Assembly: GCA_902705835.1 (NCBI GenBank)
Contig: CACSIN010000023.1
Coordinates: 10,512-74,511, forward strand
Source of the DNA: BD1-7 clade bacterium
GTDB lineage: Bacteria > Pseudomonadota > Gammaproteobacteria > Pseudomonadales > DT-91
DNA: 64,000 bases
Direction of reading: 5' to 3'
Below the pieces are notes generated by a model. That model had not been told where the DNA came from. It searched no databases and saw only the letters and a program-made list of their open reading frames with translations. Positions 54,054 to 64,000 of the stretch are shown in pieces. Within the stretch, counting starts at the first letter, position 1; each line of letters opens with the position of its first letter. A program made the translations under genes and the position numbers.

Positions 54054-54638
54054 ATGAAACGTCAGCTCTTAATTGCGATAACAGCCCTAACCGGTGCGTT
54101 ACTGACCGCTTGCACGGGTATCCCCAAGGGTGTTGAGCCCGTAAAAGACTTCAGTTTGCCGCTCTATTTAGGCACCTGGTATGAAATTGCCCGATTGGAC
54201 CATTCCTTTGAACGCGGGATGAGCCATGTCACTGCCGAGTACAGTATGCGTGATGATGGCGGCGTAAGAGTCATCAATCGAGGATATCTCGACAAACAAC
54301 AACGTTGGAAAGAAGCCGAAGGAAAAGCCTATTTTGTTAACAATAATGATACGGGCTACCTGAAAGTATCTTTCTTTGGCCCATTTTATGGCGCCTACGT
54401 TGTATTTGATCTGGAACCGCAGATAGTCACCAGCACCGCCGACCAAAAACCGTATCAATTGTCGTATGTCAGCGGGCCTGACACATCCTACTTATGGCTG
54501 CTATCACGCACCCCCGAGGTCGACGACAACGTCATTGAAGCATTCAAGCAACGTGCAGCAAGCTTAGGTTTTGATGCCAACAAATTAATCCGGGTCGATC
54601 AATCATTACCCAAGCCGCCTGCACCGACCTCCAACTAA
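54054..54638 (+). CDS. blc: Outer-membrane lipoprotein lipocalin
   Basis: 194 residues. The start at 54054 (MKRQLLIAITALTG) sets a lipobox L-T-A-C with lipidated Cys20. The lipocalin signature G-T-W-Y-E-I-A lies at about 42-48, with the usual SHVTAEYSMRDDGGVRVINRGY and ending LWLLSRTPEVDD. Family members are Blc of E. coli and plant/animal apolipoprotein D relatives, which bind lipids such as lysophospholipids. It converges on recD with 16 bases between the stops. The symbol is used by likeness. Confidence 0.9.
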   Translation: MKRQLLIAITALTGALLTACTGIPKGVEPVKDFSLPLYLGTWYEIARLDHSFERGMSHVTAEYSMRDDGGVRVINRGYLDKQQRWKEAEGKAYFVNNNDTGYLKVSFFGPFYGAYVVFDLEPQIVTSTADQKPYQLSYVSGPDTSYLWLLSRTPEVDDNVIEAFKQRAASLGFDANKLIRVDQSLPKPPAPTSN

Positions 54639-54654
54639 GTCTACTTGTTAGCCA

Positions 54655-56556
54655 TCAGGTACTTGCCGCCAGCGCCGATAATCGTTCGCGCAAGCCTGAG
54701 TAGCGCTGATTCGGCGTAGCAACGGCCTTCTGCAGCTCAGGAAGTGCTGCAAGCAAAGTCACCGCTGATTTCGCCCGCGTGATCGCCGTATAGAGCAATT
54801 GCCGAGTTTGTAATGGTGAGTCGGGCTGAGGCAATACGATAGCCACCCTGTCGTATTCAGACCCCTGGCTCTTGTGAATAGTAATCGCGTGGGCACTAAG
54901 CCAACCACGAACCTGGGTGGGCACAAAGCGTATCAGGCCTTTCTCGGCAGAATCGAACCACAACCATAGCTGCCCGCCCTCTTCAAAAAGAATACCCACA
55001 TCACCATTAAACAGGCCCTGTTGCGCGAGGTTCCGCTGCATCATCACCGGCATGCCGTGATAACAGAGCTGCTCATCAATAACGACCGTTTTGACACCGC
55101 TGCGCGACACGCGGCTTGCCATGCGCTGATTAAAATACCCCGTACTCCATTCATGTTCACGGTTTGCACACAAAAGCTGGAATCGAGACAATCGCTGAAA
55201 TGCCATATGAATATCGGCAGCGCTGGCAATGTCGCAATGATGCTCACTCAGCGCATCCATTAAGGTATTTTCGGCATCCACATGTTGTTTATCTAAAAAA
55301 TCGATATCTGAATCACACAGCCCCTGTTCAAATGCCGGCCAATCGCCACTAAGGCAAGCACTGGCTAACCGTCCAATACCTGCATCGTCCCGAAAGCGCC
55401 AACTCTTTTGCAGGAAGACAATGTTATCCATCAGTGCATAGGGTGTTTTGCTAATCACACTGGCGGGTAATTCCAATAGCCCTGCGCGTGCCTCAGAGAA
55501 ATTTGCTAAAGCGTCTGTCTGACACAGTTCAGCCAAAACATTACCCGCTTGCACGGACGCAAGCTGAAACGGATCACCTAACAATATCAAACGGGCATGT
55601 TTAGGAAGTGCCTCCAGTAACGCAACGAAAAGACCCATATCGATCATGGATACCTCATCTACCACAAGGCAATCCAGCAACAATGGGTTCTCTTTGTGGT
55701 AGTGGAATCGACGTGTAGAGGGCATCCACGCCAATAATCTATGTAACGTTTGTGCTGTAGTTGGCACGCACTGCTTCAAGTCACTCGGTAAGTCGCTTTC
55801 TTCTATTTTGGCAGCCAATGAGCCGGCCATACGGGCTGCGGCTTTCCCAGTCGGTGCCGCCAGGCCGATGCGATAATTTGCGGCTTTTTCCTGCTCGAGA
55901 ATACGCGCAAGAATGCGTGCAACCGTTGTGGTTTTCCCAGTGCCGGGGCCTCCAACAACAATACTCAGGTGCGACAGTCCGCTATTTTTGACTGCAGCGC
56001 GTTGCCAATCGACTGCACCATCGTTCAACGCTATTTCCACTCGCTCAACGGCAGTGGTTTGCTGTATCTGCGTCTTGCTACCCACCGAACGGTTGTGCAA
56101 GTTTTCAGCAAGTCGCTGCTCCCAATCGGCATAACGTGCCAAATACAGACGCGTTCCCTTCAAACTCAAGTATGCCTTGGCATCGATCGGCATCTCGCCG
56201 TTCTCATCTTGCACAAATGGCCAACCACGCACTGCAGATAGTGTGCTATCTAGATCACCCAACCGGGTATCAATCGCAAAATCACGCAATGCAGCCCTAC
56301 TGGCTACCCGCTCCAGATTCAGGCAAACATGGCCTTGTTGCAATGCCGCGCCCAGCGCATTAACAACAAGCCGTAATGTGGTTCTTTCTGCCTCTGTTTC
56401 AATCTGCTGAACCAGATACTCTGCCAGTCGGAAGGCCATCGGGTGATCACGCAACAACAACGCATCAGATTGCCGCTTATTTTTATCTGAGTCGACTGAT
56501 GCCGCCGATGGCGCTGACGGCTCTGAGTCATACATCAACGATAATTGTTCGCTCAT
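54655..56556 (-). CDS. recD: Exonuclease V subunit RecD
   Basis: 633 residues. A 5-prime to 3-prime helicase of superfamily 1B within the RecBCD enzyme. The Walker A loop is G-G-P-G-T-G-K-T with Lys208; Walker B is VVDEVSMIDMGLF; motif ITIHKSQGSEYDRVAIVLP and the TAITRAKSAVTLL ending complete the helicase set. An N-terminal domain of about 190 residues, helical and Leu-rich, contacts RecC. The start ATG overlaps the recB stop by four bases (ATGA), so translation is coupled to recB. E. coli RecD has 608 residues. Confidence 0.96.
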   Translation of the reverse strand: MSEQLSLMYDSEPSAPSAASVDSDKNKRQSDALLLRDHPMAFRLAEYLVQQIETEAERTTLRLVVNALGAALQQGHVCLNLERVASRAALRDFAIDTRLGDLDSTLSAVRGWPFVQDENGEMPIDAKAYLSLKGTRLYLARYADWEQRLAENLHNRSVGSKTQIQQTTAVERVEIALNDGAVDWQRAAVKNSGLSHLSIVVGGPGTGKTTTVARILARILEQEKAANYRIGLAAPTGKAAARMAGSLAAKIEESDLPSDLKQCVPTTAQTLHRLLAWMPSTRRFHYHKENPLLLDCLVVDEVSMIDMGLFVALLEALPKHARLILLGDPFQLASVQAGNVLAELCQTDALANFSEARAGLLELPASVISKTPYALMDNIVFLQKSWRFRDDAGIGRLASACLSGDWPAFEQGLCDSDIDFLDKQHVDAENTLMDALSEHHCDIASAADIHMAFQRLSRFQLLCANREHEWSTGYFNQRMASRVSRSGVKTVVIDEQLCYHGMPVMMQRNLAQQGLFNGDVGILFEEGGQLWLWFDSAEKGLIRFVPTQVRGWLSAHAITIHKSQGSEYDRVAIVLPQPDSPLQTRQLLYTAITRAKSAVTLLAALPELQKAVATPNQRYSGLRERLSALAAST

Positions 56557-59500
56557 GCCAACGTTCCTTCATCAAACAGCTGTTCGAACGCATCAATCAT
56601 TGCTGCATCAGGTCGATCAAACCAAATGCCATTATCGTCGGCATCGTTAATTCCCCGCAAATACAGGTACAAAACACCGCCGATATGAGTTTCATAATCG
56701 TAGTCGAGCAATATACGTCGCAGATAACGTTGCAGTGCTGCGGTGTACATCAAATACTGCAAATCGTAGTCATGATCCTGGATGCTCTCTTTCATCGCAT
56801 CATGTGCATAGTCTGCAACGGTATAACCAAGGAAGTTAGACTTGTAATCCAGTACGTAATAACGCCCCTGATGCTCAAACACGAGATCGATAAACCCTTT
56901 GAACAGACCATCAATGGCCATAAATGAGGTTTCTAACAAGGGCTCACTACGGTACTTGGCGAGCAATTCCGCAATGCGCTGTCCATCAACGGGTTTGGCA
57001 TACAGATGAAAATCCATTTCTTTAACCAGTTGCGTATCGGCCAAATCCGACAATGCACAGCCGGCAGTCGGTAACCTTTTCTGCAAGCACTGGGTAAAAT
57101 GATTCACCAAGGGCTCTGGCCAAATTTCCGTATCAAAGTTATAAAGATCGAGGCGTTTTTCAACAACATCGGGCAAACCGGTTAGATCCTGAAAATCCGT
57201 GTCTTCCAACACCAAGTGCATAAAGTTGCCGGCTTCGCTACCACGCGGAAAGTGAAAAATGGTGGCTTCAAATTCTGGTACTTCAACGGGAACCTCGCTG
57301 ACTAACGCCTGCAAAGCGACCTCATCGCGCTCACGGCCCTGCTCTTGTTGCTCCGACAACGGTGTGTCTGCCCCAGGGTACACTGCATGCTGCCCCATCA
57401 ATACGGCTGAATAACTACGTGCGATGGGTTTGTGATGGACTGTTCGAGTAAAGGTAGCGACGTCAAACGTATCAATGTGTTCATCTATAGCCGCGTCGGT
57501 TTGATCGGATGCATCGACAGCACCCGCCAGAGACCAATGTTCAAGATCATCAAAAACGCCCCAAAATACCGATGCGCCGGTTTCAGCGTTGGTATCTGAC
57601 AATAATTCTTTAAGTTTCGCTCCACGGCCGTATAAGAGCGCATACAAAGCAGATTTATCTACGCCTTTGGCCGGGCCCCAGCAAATATGTAAATGATCTG
57701 CAGCACGTGTTAACGCAACATACAACAGTCGCACATCTTCGCTGAACGCATCTTGTTTAAGTTGCTCGTCAACGTCTTTATCGGATGACCAATGCAATTG
57801 GCGTTGCTGTGAATCCGCATTGAATGTGATTCTCGGCCCACGACTTTGTGGCGACGACGCATCAAACAAAAACGGACAACAAACAATCGGGTACTCTAAG
57901 CCTTTGGATTTATGGATCGTCACGATTTCGACCAAATTCGCATCAGATTGTAAACGGATGCGTTCAGCCTCATCGCCGCTGCGACCCTCCAATGCCATTT
58001 GCTGGAACCGGTGCAATTGCGTGGCAAAATCGACTCGGCGATTTTCTCTAGCCAGAAACAACTCAGCCAGCTGGTTTAGGTTTGTTAGTCGGCGCTCACC
58101 TTCTGTAAAGCCCAGTAATCGTTCGGCAATGTCGAAGCTCTGCATCAACTTTTGCCACATCACAATAAACCCGCTTTTCTTCCACAGGTGGTTAGCACTT
58201 ACAAACTGCCACTGAACCTGCGCCCATTCGCTGGCATCCTGATTTATTTGGCATAATTTACCCGCATCAAAACCGATCAATGTGTCGCCTAACGCTGCCA
58301 TGATTCGGCTTTGATCGAACGGCTGAATCACAGCGTGAACCAAACGAATAAAAGCGTCACACTCAGCAGTATTCAGCACAGAATCGTTCGACAGAAACAC
58401 ACTATTGATGCCTTTTTCTGCCAGTGCCAAACGCATGATTTCAGCCTGAGAACCCTTTCGAACCAGAATGGCAATATCCCGAGGCTCAGCAATCTTGTCG
58501 CCAATTAGCGCATTTTTATCCAGTACCGATTGGATAAACTCAGCGGTTTGCTGAGCCGCCTGCTGACGCCAGGTTTCAATCGATGGATTATCTTCAATAT
58601 CTAACGAGGAAATTGTGATGGGCACATCACGACCTGCCATCGATAAGCTCTTACGACCCGCAAACCTGTCGGGCGATCCAACATCCGGGTATTCCGGAAA
58701 GTCACTAATCGCAAAGGGATTGTCCGCCTGCAAAAACAATCCGTTGACCCCTTGAACCAAATCAGGGACACTACGGTGATTAGTGTTCAGCGTGTATCGT
58801 TGTTGCTCAACGACATCGTGCCGGGCCATAAAGTAGGTGTTAATATCTGCCCCTCGAAAGCTGTAAATTGCCTGCTTCGGGTCGCCAATCATCATCATGC
58901 AAGTGCCAGATGTTTTCTCGGCAACAGAGTCTTCACACCCACTCGGCGAATCTCGATAAATACGGCGAAATATTTCGTATTGGTACTGATCGGTATCCTG
59001 AAACTCATCAATCAAAGCCGCAGGATACGTCGTACGAAGCTGGGCTAGTAAAGCTTCTGAGGCCGCTGAGGATTCCCCACAGGCACGCGCAACCCGCTTG
59101 ATCAAGTCGTCGAAAAACAAGATATTTTGCTGTGACTGCAACGATTTTATGGCATCAATCGCACGTCGGCGCAAATCATCAAGCACAGCATCTTCAAGTT
59201 GCGGCAACAAGGTTTCGATCGTTTCTAATGCGTCGAATAAGGCATGTTTTGGCGCCTTATCTGCCAGCTTCTCTAACAGCGTTTTCTGGCTGAATCGAAA
59301 CACCTTTTCCGGCGGCATAAACAGCGTTGATTCATCATCCAAATATTCACCCAATTGCGCCAACCAAATAGGCACATAGCGCTTGGTGTACGATCGGCCA
59401 ATACCTTTGGCGAACCAGCCGCAAATTTCAGATGCATCGGTTTGCCAATATTCTCTGGCCTGCTGCCACGCGGCAGTCATATTTGTGATCAGGTCATCTA

Positions 59501-60134
59501 CTTGGGCGCTACGACCTAATGTATCTAGATCGTCGTCCAGCGCCGGGCGCAAACGTTGAATCAGGGAATCAGGCGATTTCAACAATCGCTGATACAAGGT
59601 GGCGCGCACCGGATCAAGTGCATATAGGGTTTCACGCCAAAGCTGATTCACCACCTTTTGCAGGAGTTCATCGGCAGATTCCAACAGTGTTTGTTCAGCG
59701 GGTTGACCGGCGGTAAAGCCGAAGTCCGACAATACCCGCTGGCAAAAACCGTGAATGGTAAACACTGGCGCATCGTCAACACTGAGCTTAGCCAGCAAGC
59801 AACGCTCGTAGATGGTTTCTTCACCGTCACTCGACAATGCCTGATCAACAATACTTGCTAGCACCGGATCATCAGTCTGTTTTGTTTGAATATAAATCTC
59901 TGCATCACTGATGCGTTGTCGTATCCGATCTTTCAGCTCTTGCGTTGCCGCTTTGGTAAAAGTCACCACCAGCACATCATCAATACGCAAGGGCGCTTCG
60001 CCAAGTCCCGGTTGAGGCATCAAAATCAGACGTAACACCAGATTACTGATAGTGAAGGTTTTACCGGTTCCGGCACTGGCTTCAATCAGGCTAATGCCAC
60101 TGAGCGGAACGGTTGTTAGATCAAGCGTCTGCAT
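56553..60134 (-). CDS. recB: Exonuclease V subunit RecB
   Basis: 1193 residues from the ATG at 60134, which has GGAGAG upstream and starts at the conserved region; longer starts are not supported. It is a superfamily 1A helicase, moving 3-prime to 5-prime, plus a nuclease. Helicase marks are EASAGTGKTFTISNLV, ALIDEFQDTDQ, MIGDPKQAIYSFRGADI and VTIHKSKGLEYPIV. The nuclease domain near the C-terminus keeps GFIDLVFEHQGRYYVLDYKSN with catalytic Asp1096 and Lys1098. It overlaps recC by 14 bases and recD by 4. RecBCD repairs double-strand breaks and degrades linear foreign DNA. Confidence 0.97.
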   Translation of the reverse strand: MQTLDLTTVPLSGISLIEASAGTGKTFTISNLVLRLILMPQPGLGEAPLRIDDVLVVTFTKAATQELKDRIRQRISDAEIYIQTKQTDDPVLASIVDQALSSDGEETIYERCLLAKLSVDDAPVFTIHGFCQRVLSDFGFTAGQPAEQTLLESADELLQKVVNQLWRETLYALDPVRATLYQRLLKSPDSLIQRLRPALDDDLDTLGRSAQVDDLITNMTAAWQQAREYWQTDASEICGWFAKGIGRSYTKRYVPIWLAQLGEYLDDESTLFMPPEKVFRFSQKTLLEKLADKAPKHALFDALETIETLLPQLEDAVLDDLRRRAIDAIKSLQSQQNILFFDDLIKRVARACGESSAASEALLAQLRTTYPAALIDEFQDTDQYQYEIFRRIYRDSPSGCEDSVAEKTSGTCMMMIGDPKQAIYSFRGADINTYFMARHDVVEQQRYTLNTNHRSVPDLVQGVNGLFLQADNPFAISDFPEYPDVGSPDRFAGRKSLSMAGRDVPITISSLDIEDNPSIETWRQQAAQQTAEFIQSVLDKNALIGDKIAEPRDIAILVRKGSQAEIMRLALAEKGINSVFLSNDSVLNTAECDAFIRLVHAVIQPFDQSRIMAALGDTLIGFDAGKLCQINQDASEWAQVQWQFVSANHLWKKSGFIVMWQKLMQSFDIAERLLGFTEGERRLTNLNQLAELFLARENRRVDFATQLHRFQQMALEGRSGDEAERIRLQSDANLVEIVTIHKSKGLEYPIVCCPFLFDASSPQSRGPRITFNADSQQRQLHWSSDKDVDEQLKQDAFSEDVRLLYVALTRAADHLHICWGPAKGVDKSALYALLYGRGAKLKELLSDTNAETGASVFWGVFDDLEHWSLAGAVDASDQTDAAIDEHIDTFDVATFTRTVHHKPIARSYSAVLMGQHAVYPGADTPLSEQQEQGRERDEVALQALVSEVPVEVPEFEATIFHFPRGSEAGNFMHLVLEDTDFQDLTGLPDVVEKRLDLYNFDTEIWPEPLVNHFTQCLQKRLPTAGCALSDLADTQLVKEMDFHLYAKPVDGQRIAELLAKYRSEPLLETSFMAIDGLFKGFIDLVFEHQGRYYVLDYKSNFLGYTVADYAHDAMKESIQDHDYDLQYLMYTAALQRYLRRILLDYDYETHIGGVLYLYLRGINDADDNGIWFDRPDAAMIDAFEQLFDEGTLA

Positions 60135-63100
60135 CCGCACTCTCCTCCTCAACGGCTTCAAAAACGTCAAACATCGGGCCAAACACGGCTTCGGCTTCAG
60201 CAATTACCTTTGGTAGAGGTAAGCTGTCACAACCGCGTAATGCATAAGAGCTGTAACAGTCTTGCCATTCGCCAGTCACATTGCTGGTACCGATAATCCC
60301 CTCCTCAAGCTTGAATGGCGCCTTGGCTTGCGCACGATCATCGCCACCTAACAATTGCATGTAGGTGAACGACGAACGTGCAAAAAACCAACACGGCGAT
60401 TGTCGCGTTTCTCGTATTCGCATTGCTAACGACGCTAATATCGACGCAGCATCATCAGCCTCCAAAGGCAAGATACGCCAGACAGCGTCGGCCTCCAACA
60501 GGTAACTTGTAACGGGTCGATCGAGCACACATTGAGCGATCAAGTGCTCGATCCAAACACGTAATGCATGTCGCCCATGTAGCCGCCGGCCTGCCCAGCC
60601 TAAATGGATATTGGCAGCTTTTGCATCTACTGCCAGCTGATTCAATACCCCGCGGACGACGAGATCACCCACTGGCAATTCGAATTGCAATGGCTCCAAC
60701 CACTGGCTTTGCGTTAACGCTAAACCTAATGCGTCTGCAGAATCGATCATTGCGTCCGCCAACTGCAATTGCTCTGCCACAGTCGATTCGCCAAGGGCAG
60801 CCTGTGGTGACAGATCATAACGAGTCAGAACGTCTGCTGCTGGCATGGATGCACCCCGCAACCTGCGATCAAGCGCCATGATCAGCAACTGATAGTTTTC
60901 CAAGCCGGTTGCTACAAAACACTCGTTGTCTTCATCAACGGTCTCTTCAACATCAAGAGCAATGCCTATTTGTCTGAGGTAGTCCCGGTGCGGCTGAACA
61001 ATGGCACGACAAAACGCTGACAGATCAATATCGGTAGGCATCTCAACATCAATATCCTGGCCAAACGCCGGTATCGATGTAGCAACACCAGACGACAAGA
61101 TTCTGGCCTGTTGTTGATGGTTTGGATGGAAGCTCTGCATTCGGCTATTGGCAATAAAATACCGTGGGTCAAACGGCTGGAGATGATGGTGTCGCGTTAA
61201 CGCTTGGCTGAGCATGTCTTCTTTTTGCTCAGCAACGGTGTACCCGGCATCAATATGATTCAAAAGCTCGGTTACTAACAGAGATGGGTATCGCTCACTG
61301 TTATCAATATGACTGCGGCCGATATAACTGATGTAGAGAGATTCGCGCGCTGCAAGCAAAGCTTCCAGAAACAAATAGCGTTCTTCATCCCGTTTATTCC
61401 GGTCACCACGTTTTGGCGTTTGTAACATGAGATCAAGTTGGTTATTTGCCGACGGCGTCGGGTACGCACCGTCGTTCATACCAAGCACACAAATACGCTG
61501 AAACGGAATCGATCGCATCGGCAGCAGCGTGGCAATATTAATACAGCCTGGGCGAAAATAATGATGGCTGGCCGCTTGTGTCATGGCCTGCTCCAAACGA
61601 TCGACAAACACACGCAGATCGAGTGGTTGATTAAACTCGGCAAGTTCAGCGGTGTCGTGCAGCTGCTGTAGCGCTTCGTTAATCTGAAAAACTTCACGTT
61701 CTTCCTGATCTTCAGCCTTGCCGAAAAAGCGTTCTAACAATACGCCCACGTAGGCGCACCAGTCATTGAGCGAGCGCTTGGCATTGCCAGCCCCGAGAAG
61801 GCCCAAGTTTTCTATAAACTGACACAAGTATCCCGCTTGGTCAGCACACCCTCCATCAATACCGGCCAATGTTGCCGACCACATATCATCCTGATCCGGC
61901 AATGCAAAACTGCTAACCAACCGTTGACTGGCCTGCTGCCAACTAAGGGGGACCACTTGATCACCAAAAACCTGCCAATCTGCATCGTAAAGCCCAAACC
62001 GCACATTCAGCTCACCGATCAGTTGTTCTATCAAATTGGCATCATCAATACCTGAAGAACGCGCAATAACGGGTTCTTGCAGCAAACGAATGACTGACGA
62101 ACGCGCATAGGATTCTCCCGACAGCTGCAACAAATCCAGCAACGCAGTTTTTACCGGCTCGCCATCAATGCCTTGTTTTTCAGCAATGTGAAATGGCAAA
62201 CGTAAACCATCATCTGCGGTGGCAAACACACTTTGAATATAGGGCGCATAAGTTTCGAGGTTGGTAACCATCACAGCAACATCATCCCACGCTAACTTGG
62301 AGTGCTGATCGAAATAACGCAGCAGTTCGTCATGCAGAACCTGAACCTCACGCAACTCGCTGTGGCAGGCATGGATCGCCAGGCTTTGATCCAATGACGG
62401 AATCTGCGATTTTTCGGTTGCAGACATCCCTGCGTCATGTTGCCGCAAGTAAAGAACATCATTCTGCAGACGCGCCAGCAAGGTATCATCGGGGCTTTCA
62501 ACAAAGAGTTGATCGTCTGAGGCCTCCAACGTTTGTAACAGGTTTACAAAGTCTTGTGGTTGTCGTGCCAACATAGCTAACAGTTCATTGCTGCCGTCAA
62601 TAGATTCCGTGGTAGCGGCATCCAACGTCTCCGCAGACAAACCCGCCACGCGAGCTTCCATAACCTGACGCCAGGGCTTCACATCCCCCCAAAATTCCGC
62701 GCATGGATTCAACACATAAAGGTTTACGTCGATGGTCTGCGCAAGTGCACCAAATAGCTGCATGTAGGCTTCAGGTAATGTCGACACCGCAAAAAAGTGT
62801 AAGCGGTGTGCCACTTTACGTGCACTGGCTTCAGGTAGAGGAAAGTGCGTCAAGGCATCAGCAAAAACGCTGGCACGGTCGGGTTCATCGATCGTGTCAT
62901 TACAGAGAATCCGCCACAACTCTGCCTGCCAAGGGAAGGTTTCTGCACCGAGCATTCCGCCATTGCGCCAATCAATCAACCATTTAGGCCGGTAAATCTG
63001 ATATTGGTCGTAGAGATTCGCTACCAACTGGGCAAATGTCATAAGCTGGTGGTCGTTTGATAGCTGGCCTACATATTGCTTTAGCTCATTCAAGCCAAAC

Positions 63101-63423
63101 TCGGGATTTTGTTCTAGTCTTAACCGAACCATTCGATCGTATAGCCGCCAGACCAGCGGCGAGCGGTCAAATCGGGTCTGACGAGGCAAATCAGGCATTT
63201 GTTCTCGATAGATTTGCCAAACTAGGGCCGCGGGAAACGGGAAGTCCAAATTGGCTGCAATGCCCGTATGCTGTGCCAGCTGGCCTTGCAACCATTGCAT
63301 CATCGCGGCAGATTCCACCACGATTTGTTCTTTGGCAAGTGGTGGCAACGGCTCGTGGCGAAGCAAGGCGCTAAGCTTGATTGATAGGGCTTCCAATTTG
63401 TTGGAATAAAAAATAGTGAGCAT
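60121..63423 (-). CDS. recC: Exonuclease V subunit RecC
   Basis: 1100 residues, close to E. coli RecC at 1122. A helicase-like fold without intact Walker motifs that reads Chi and holds RecB and RecD. It opens MLTIFYSNKLEALSIKLSALLRHEPLPPLAKEQIVVES and has MQWLQGQLAQHTGIAANLDFPFPAALVWQIY. SIPFQRICVLGMNDGAYP is a conserved stretch near residue 640, and LSDQ-type C-terminus is replaced by an acidic tail (EAVEEESADADA). It is the first gene of the recC-recB-recD unit, with no ptrA gene between recC and recB. Confidence 0.96.
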   Translation of the reverse strand: MLTIFYSNKLEALSIKLSALLRHEPLPPLAKEQIVVESAAMMQWLQGQLAQHTGIAANLDFPFPAALVWQIYREQMPDLPRQTRFDRSPLVWRLYDRMVRLRLEQNPEFGLNELKQYVGQLSNDHQLMTFAQLVANLYDQYQIYRPKWLIDWRNGGMLGAETFPWQAELWRILCNDTIDEPDRASVFADALTHFPLPEASARKVAHRLHFFAVSTLPEAYMQLFGALAQTIDVNLYVLNPCAEFWGDVKPWRQVMEARVAGLSAETLDAATTESIDGSNELLAMLARQPQDFVNLLQTLEASDDQLFVESPDDTLLARLQNDVLYLRQHDAGMSATEKSQIPSLDQSLAIHACHSELREVQVLHDELLRYFDQHSKLAWDDVAVMVTNLETYAPYIQSVFATADDGLRLPFHIAEKQGIDGEPVKTALLDLLQLSGESYARSSVIRLLQEPVIARSSGIDDANLIEQLIGELNVRFGLYDADWQVFGDQVVPLSWQQASQRLVSSFALPDQDDMWSATLAGIDGGCADQAGYLCQFIENLGLLGAGNAKRSLNDWCAYVGVLLERFFGKAEDQEEREVFQINEALQQLHDTAELAEFNQPLDLRVFVDRLEQAMTQAASHHYFRPGCINIATLLPMRSIPFQRICVLGMNDGAYPTPSANNQLDLMLQTPKRGDRNKRDEERYLFLEALLAARESLYISYIGRSHIDNSERYPSLLVTELLNHIDAGYTVAEQKEDMLSQALTRHHHLQPFDPRYFIANSRMQSFHPNHQQQARILSSGVATSIPAFGQDIDVEMPTDIDLSAFCRAIVQPHRDYLRQIGIALDVEETVDEDNECFVATGLENYQLLIMALDRRLRGASMPAADVLTRYDLSPQAALGESTVAEQLQLADAMIDSADALGLALTQSQWLEPLQFELPVGDLVVRGVLNQLAVDAKAANIHLGWAGRRLHGRHALRVWIEHLIAQCVLDRPVTSYLLEADAVWRILPLEADDAASILASLAMRIRETRQSPCWFFARSSFTYMQLLGGDDRAQAKAPFKLEEGIIGTSNVTGEWQDCYSSYALRGCDSLPLPKVIAEAEAVFGPMFDVFEAVEEESADADA

Positions 63424-63892
63424 CTGGTCATTTATTCTTCATAGAGTGCCGCTAGATTATACCCAATTGCGCGATACATACAGTCAGTAGCCATCAAATC
63501 GCTACCGAAGAAAAAGAAGTACTTGCTCGAGAATCAAACGCAAAATCGGCGAGCCAAGGCGGCAAAACACGCAACAGAGAACCAGGCCGATACCTCAGGG
63601 TATCAGCCCCTCGAAAACAAGAAACTACGGACGGTAAATAAACGGAAACGAAAAAACAGCAATAACGCTAAAACAGCGGCAGTAAAAACTACACCACAGA
63701 GCAGAACGCACACAAAAAAACGTTCGGCAGCCGTAGCAAACATCTGTCGCATAAACGACACATATTTATCTGTCAGAAAATAGAAACTTCCTGACGTCAA
63801 CAAACACTAACTAGTGAAATATGTAACCAAAACGCCGACTCCTCCGCAATCGCATTGCGCAAGACACTAGGAATCGAGAAAGGACTAAAATT
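63424..63892. other. Intergenic region between recC and the right-edge gene
   Basis: Divergent promoters for recC and the right-edge gene should lie here. An A-rich middle (63640-63730) contains short open frames on both strands with no ribosome binding site. Nothing else recognised. Confidence 0.35.
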
Positions 63893-64000
63893 ATGAGCAC
63901 TATTAATTACCAAAGCACTGAAAATAACAACATCATCAACTTGGCATTCGCAGAGCAAGAAACCGAAAAGCTAATGTCGAACTTATCATCGCGTAAGCTG
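63893..64000 (+). CDS. Hypothetical protein, N-terminal fragment cut by window edge
   Basis: Open frame to the window edge, first 36 codons only: MSTINYQSTENNNIINLAFAEQ and then ETEKLMSNLSSRKL. AAAGGA lies about 8 bases upstream of the ATG. It has an Asn/Glu-rich, helical start and no signal peptide. The family cannot be named from this much. Confidence 0.5.
   Translation, partial: MSTINYQSTENNNIINLAFAEQETEKLMSNLSSRKL

Noticed and set aside
54655-63423. RecBCD region as part of a defence island
   Set aside because: RecBCD is housekeeping repair. No restriction, CRISPR, abortive infection or other defence gene lies next to it in this window.
63523-63783. 86-codon basic frame on the plus strand and a 66-codon hydrophobic frame opposite
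   Set aside because: They mirror each other in an A-rich spacer and have no good ribosome binding site or recognisable domain.

Overview
The window looks like ordinary chromosome from a Gram-negative gammaproteobacterium. The best guess is a marine-type Pseudomonadales/Oceanospirillales relative of intermediate GC. The evidence is a recC-recB-recD operon without ptrA, the topA-DUF6586 pair next to uup and a divergent slt70-type gene, a TonB-dependent receptor, lipoprotein signals, ETF-ubiquinone oxidoreductase, and several RND/MMPL exporters. No rRNA, tRNA, CRISPR array, prophage or complete insertion sequence was seen. The genus assignment is inference.

Layout. 1-10.2 kb: a cut secreted protein, a large unknown lipoprotein, an exported epoxide-hydrolase-like enzyme, NAD malic enzyme behind a LysR regulator, a periplasmic cupin divergent from that regulator, a small ABM-like protein, an exported DUF255 thioredoxin-like protein and an azoreductase-like flavoprotein. 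10.5-13.7 kb: an exported PIG-L deacetylase, and a LysR gene divergent from an SGNH esterase. 14.1-18.1 kb: a TonB-dependent receptor overlapping a PepSY membrane protein, preceded by two perfect palindromes and followed by a strong terminator and a MITE-like element. 18.5-21.7 kb: an MMPL exporter and its TetR regulator, with the same palindrome in both promoters. 21.8-30.3 kb: small metabolic and membrane genes, a P3A-type H+-ATPase, an orphan protein, a 9-bp tandem repeat and a BCCT transporter.

30.5-37 kb: ETF-QO, an SDR, a TcyP-like symporter and a second MMPL exporter. 37.2-45 kb: DUF6586, topA, uup and slt. 44.9-49 kb: MOSC protein, glutaredoxin-like protein, flavodoxin-like protein and a third MMPL exporter. 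49.4-54.6 kb: a membrane GGDEF protein with a ruined active site, an exported amidohydrolase, an aldehyde dehydrogenase and a Blc-type lipocalin. 54.6-63.4 kb: recD, recB and recC. The right edge cuts a small unknown gene.

Links between genes. The clearest circuits are TetR controlling itself and exporter 1, receptor plus PepSY protein as one translationally linked uptake unit, and RecBCD expressed from overlapping genes. I found no convincing defence island or obviously new multi-gene system. The items most worth following are the twin palindromes before the receptor, the MITE-like element, the degenerate GGDEF protein, the exported DUF255 and PIG-L proteins, and the 9-bp repeat array.
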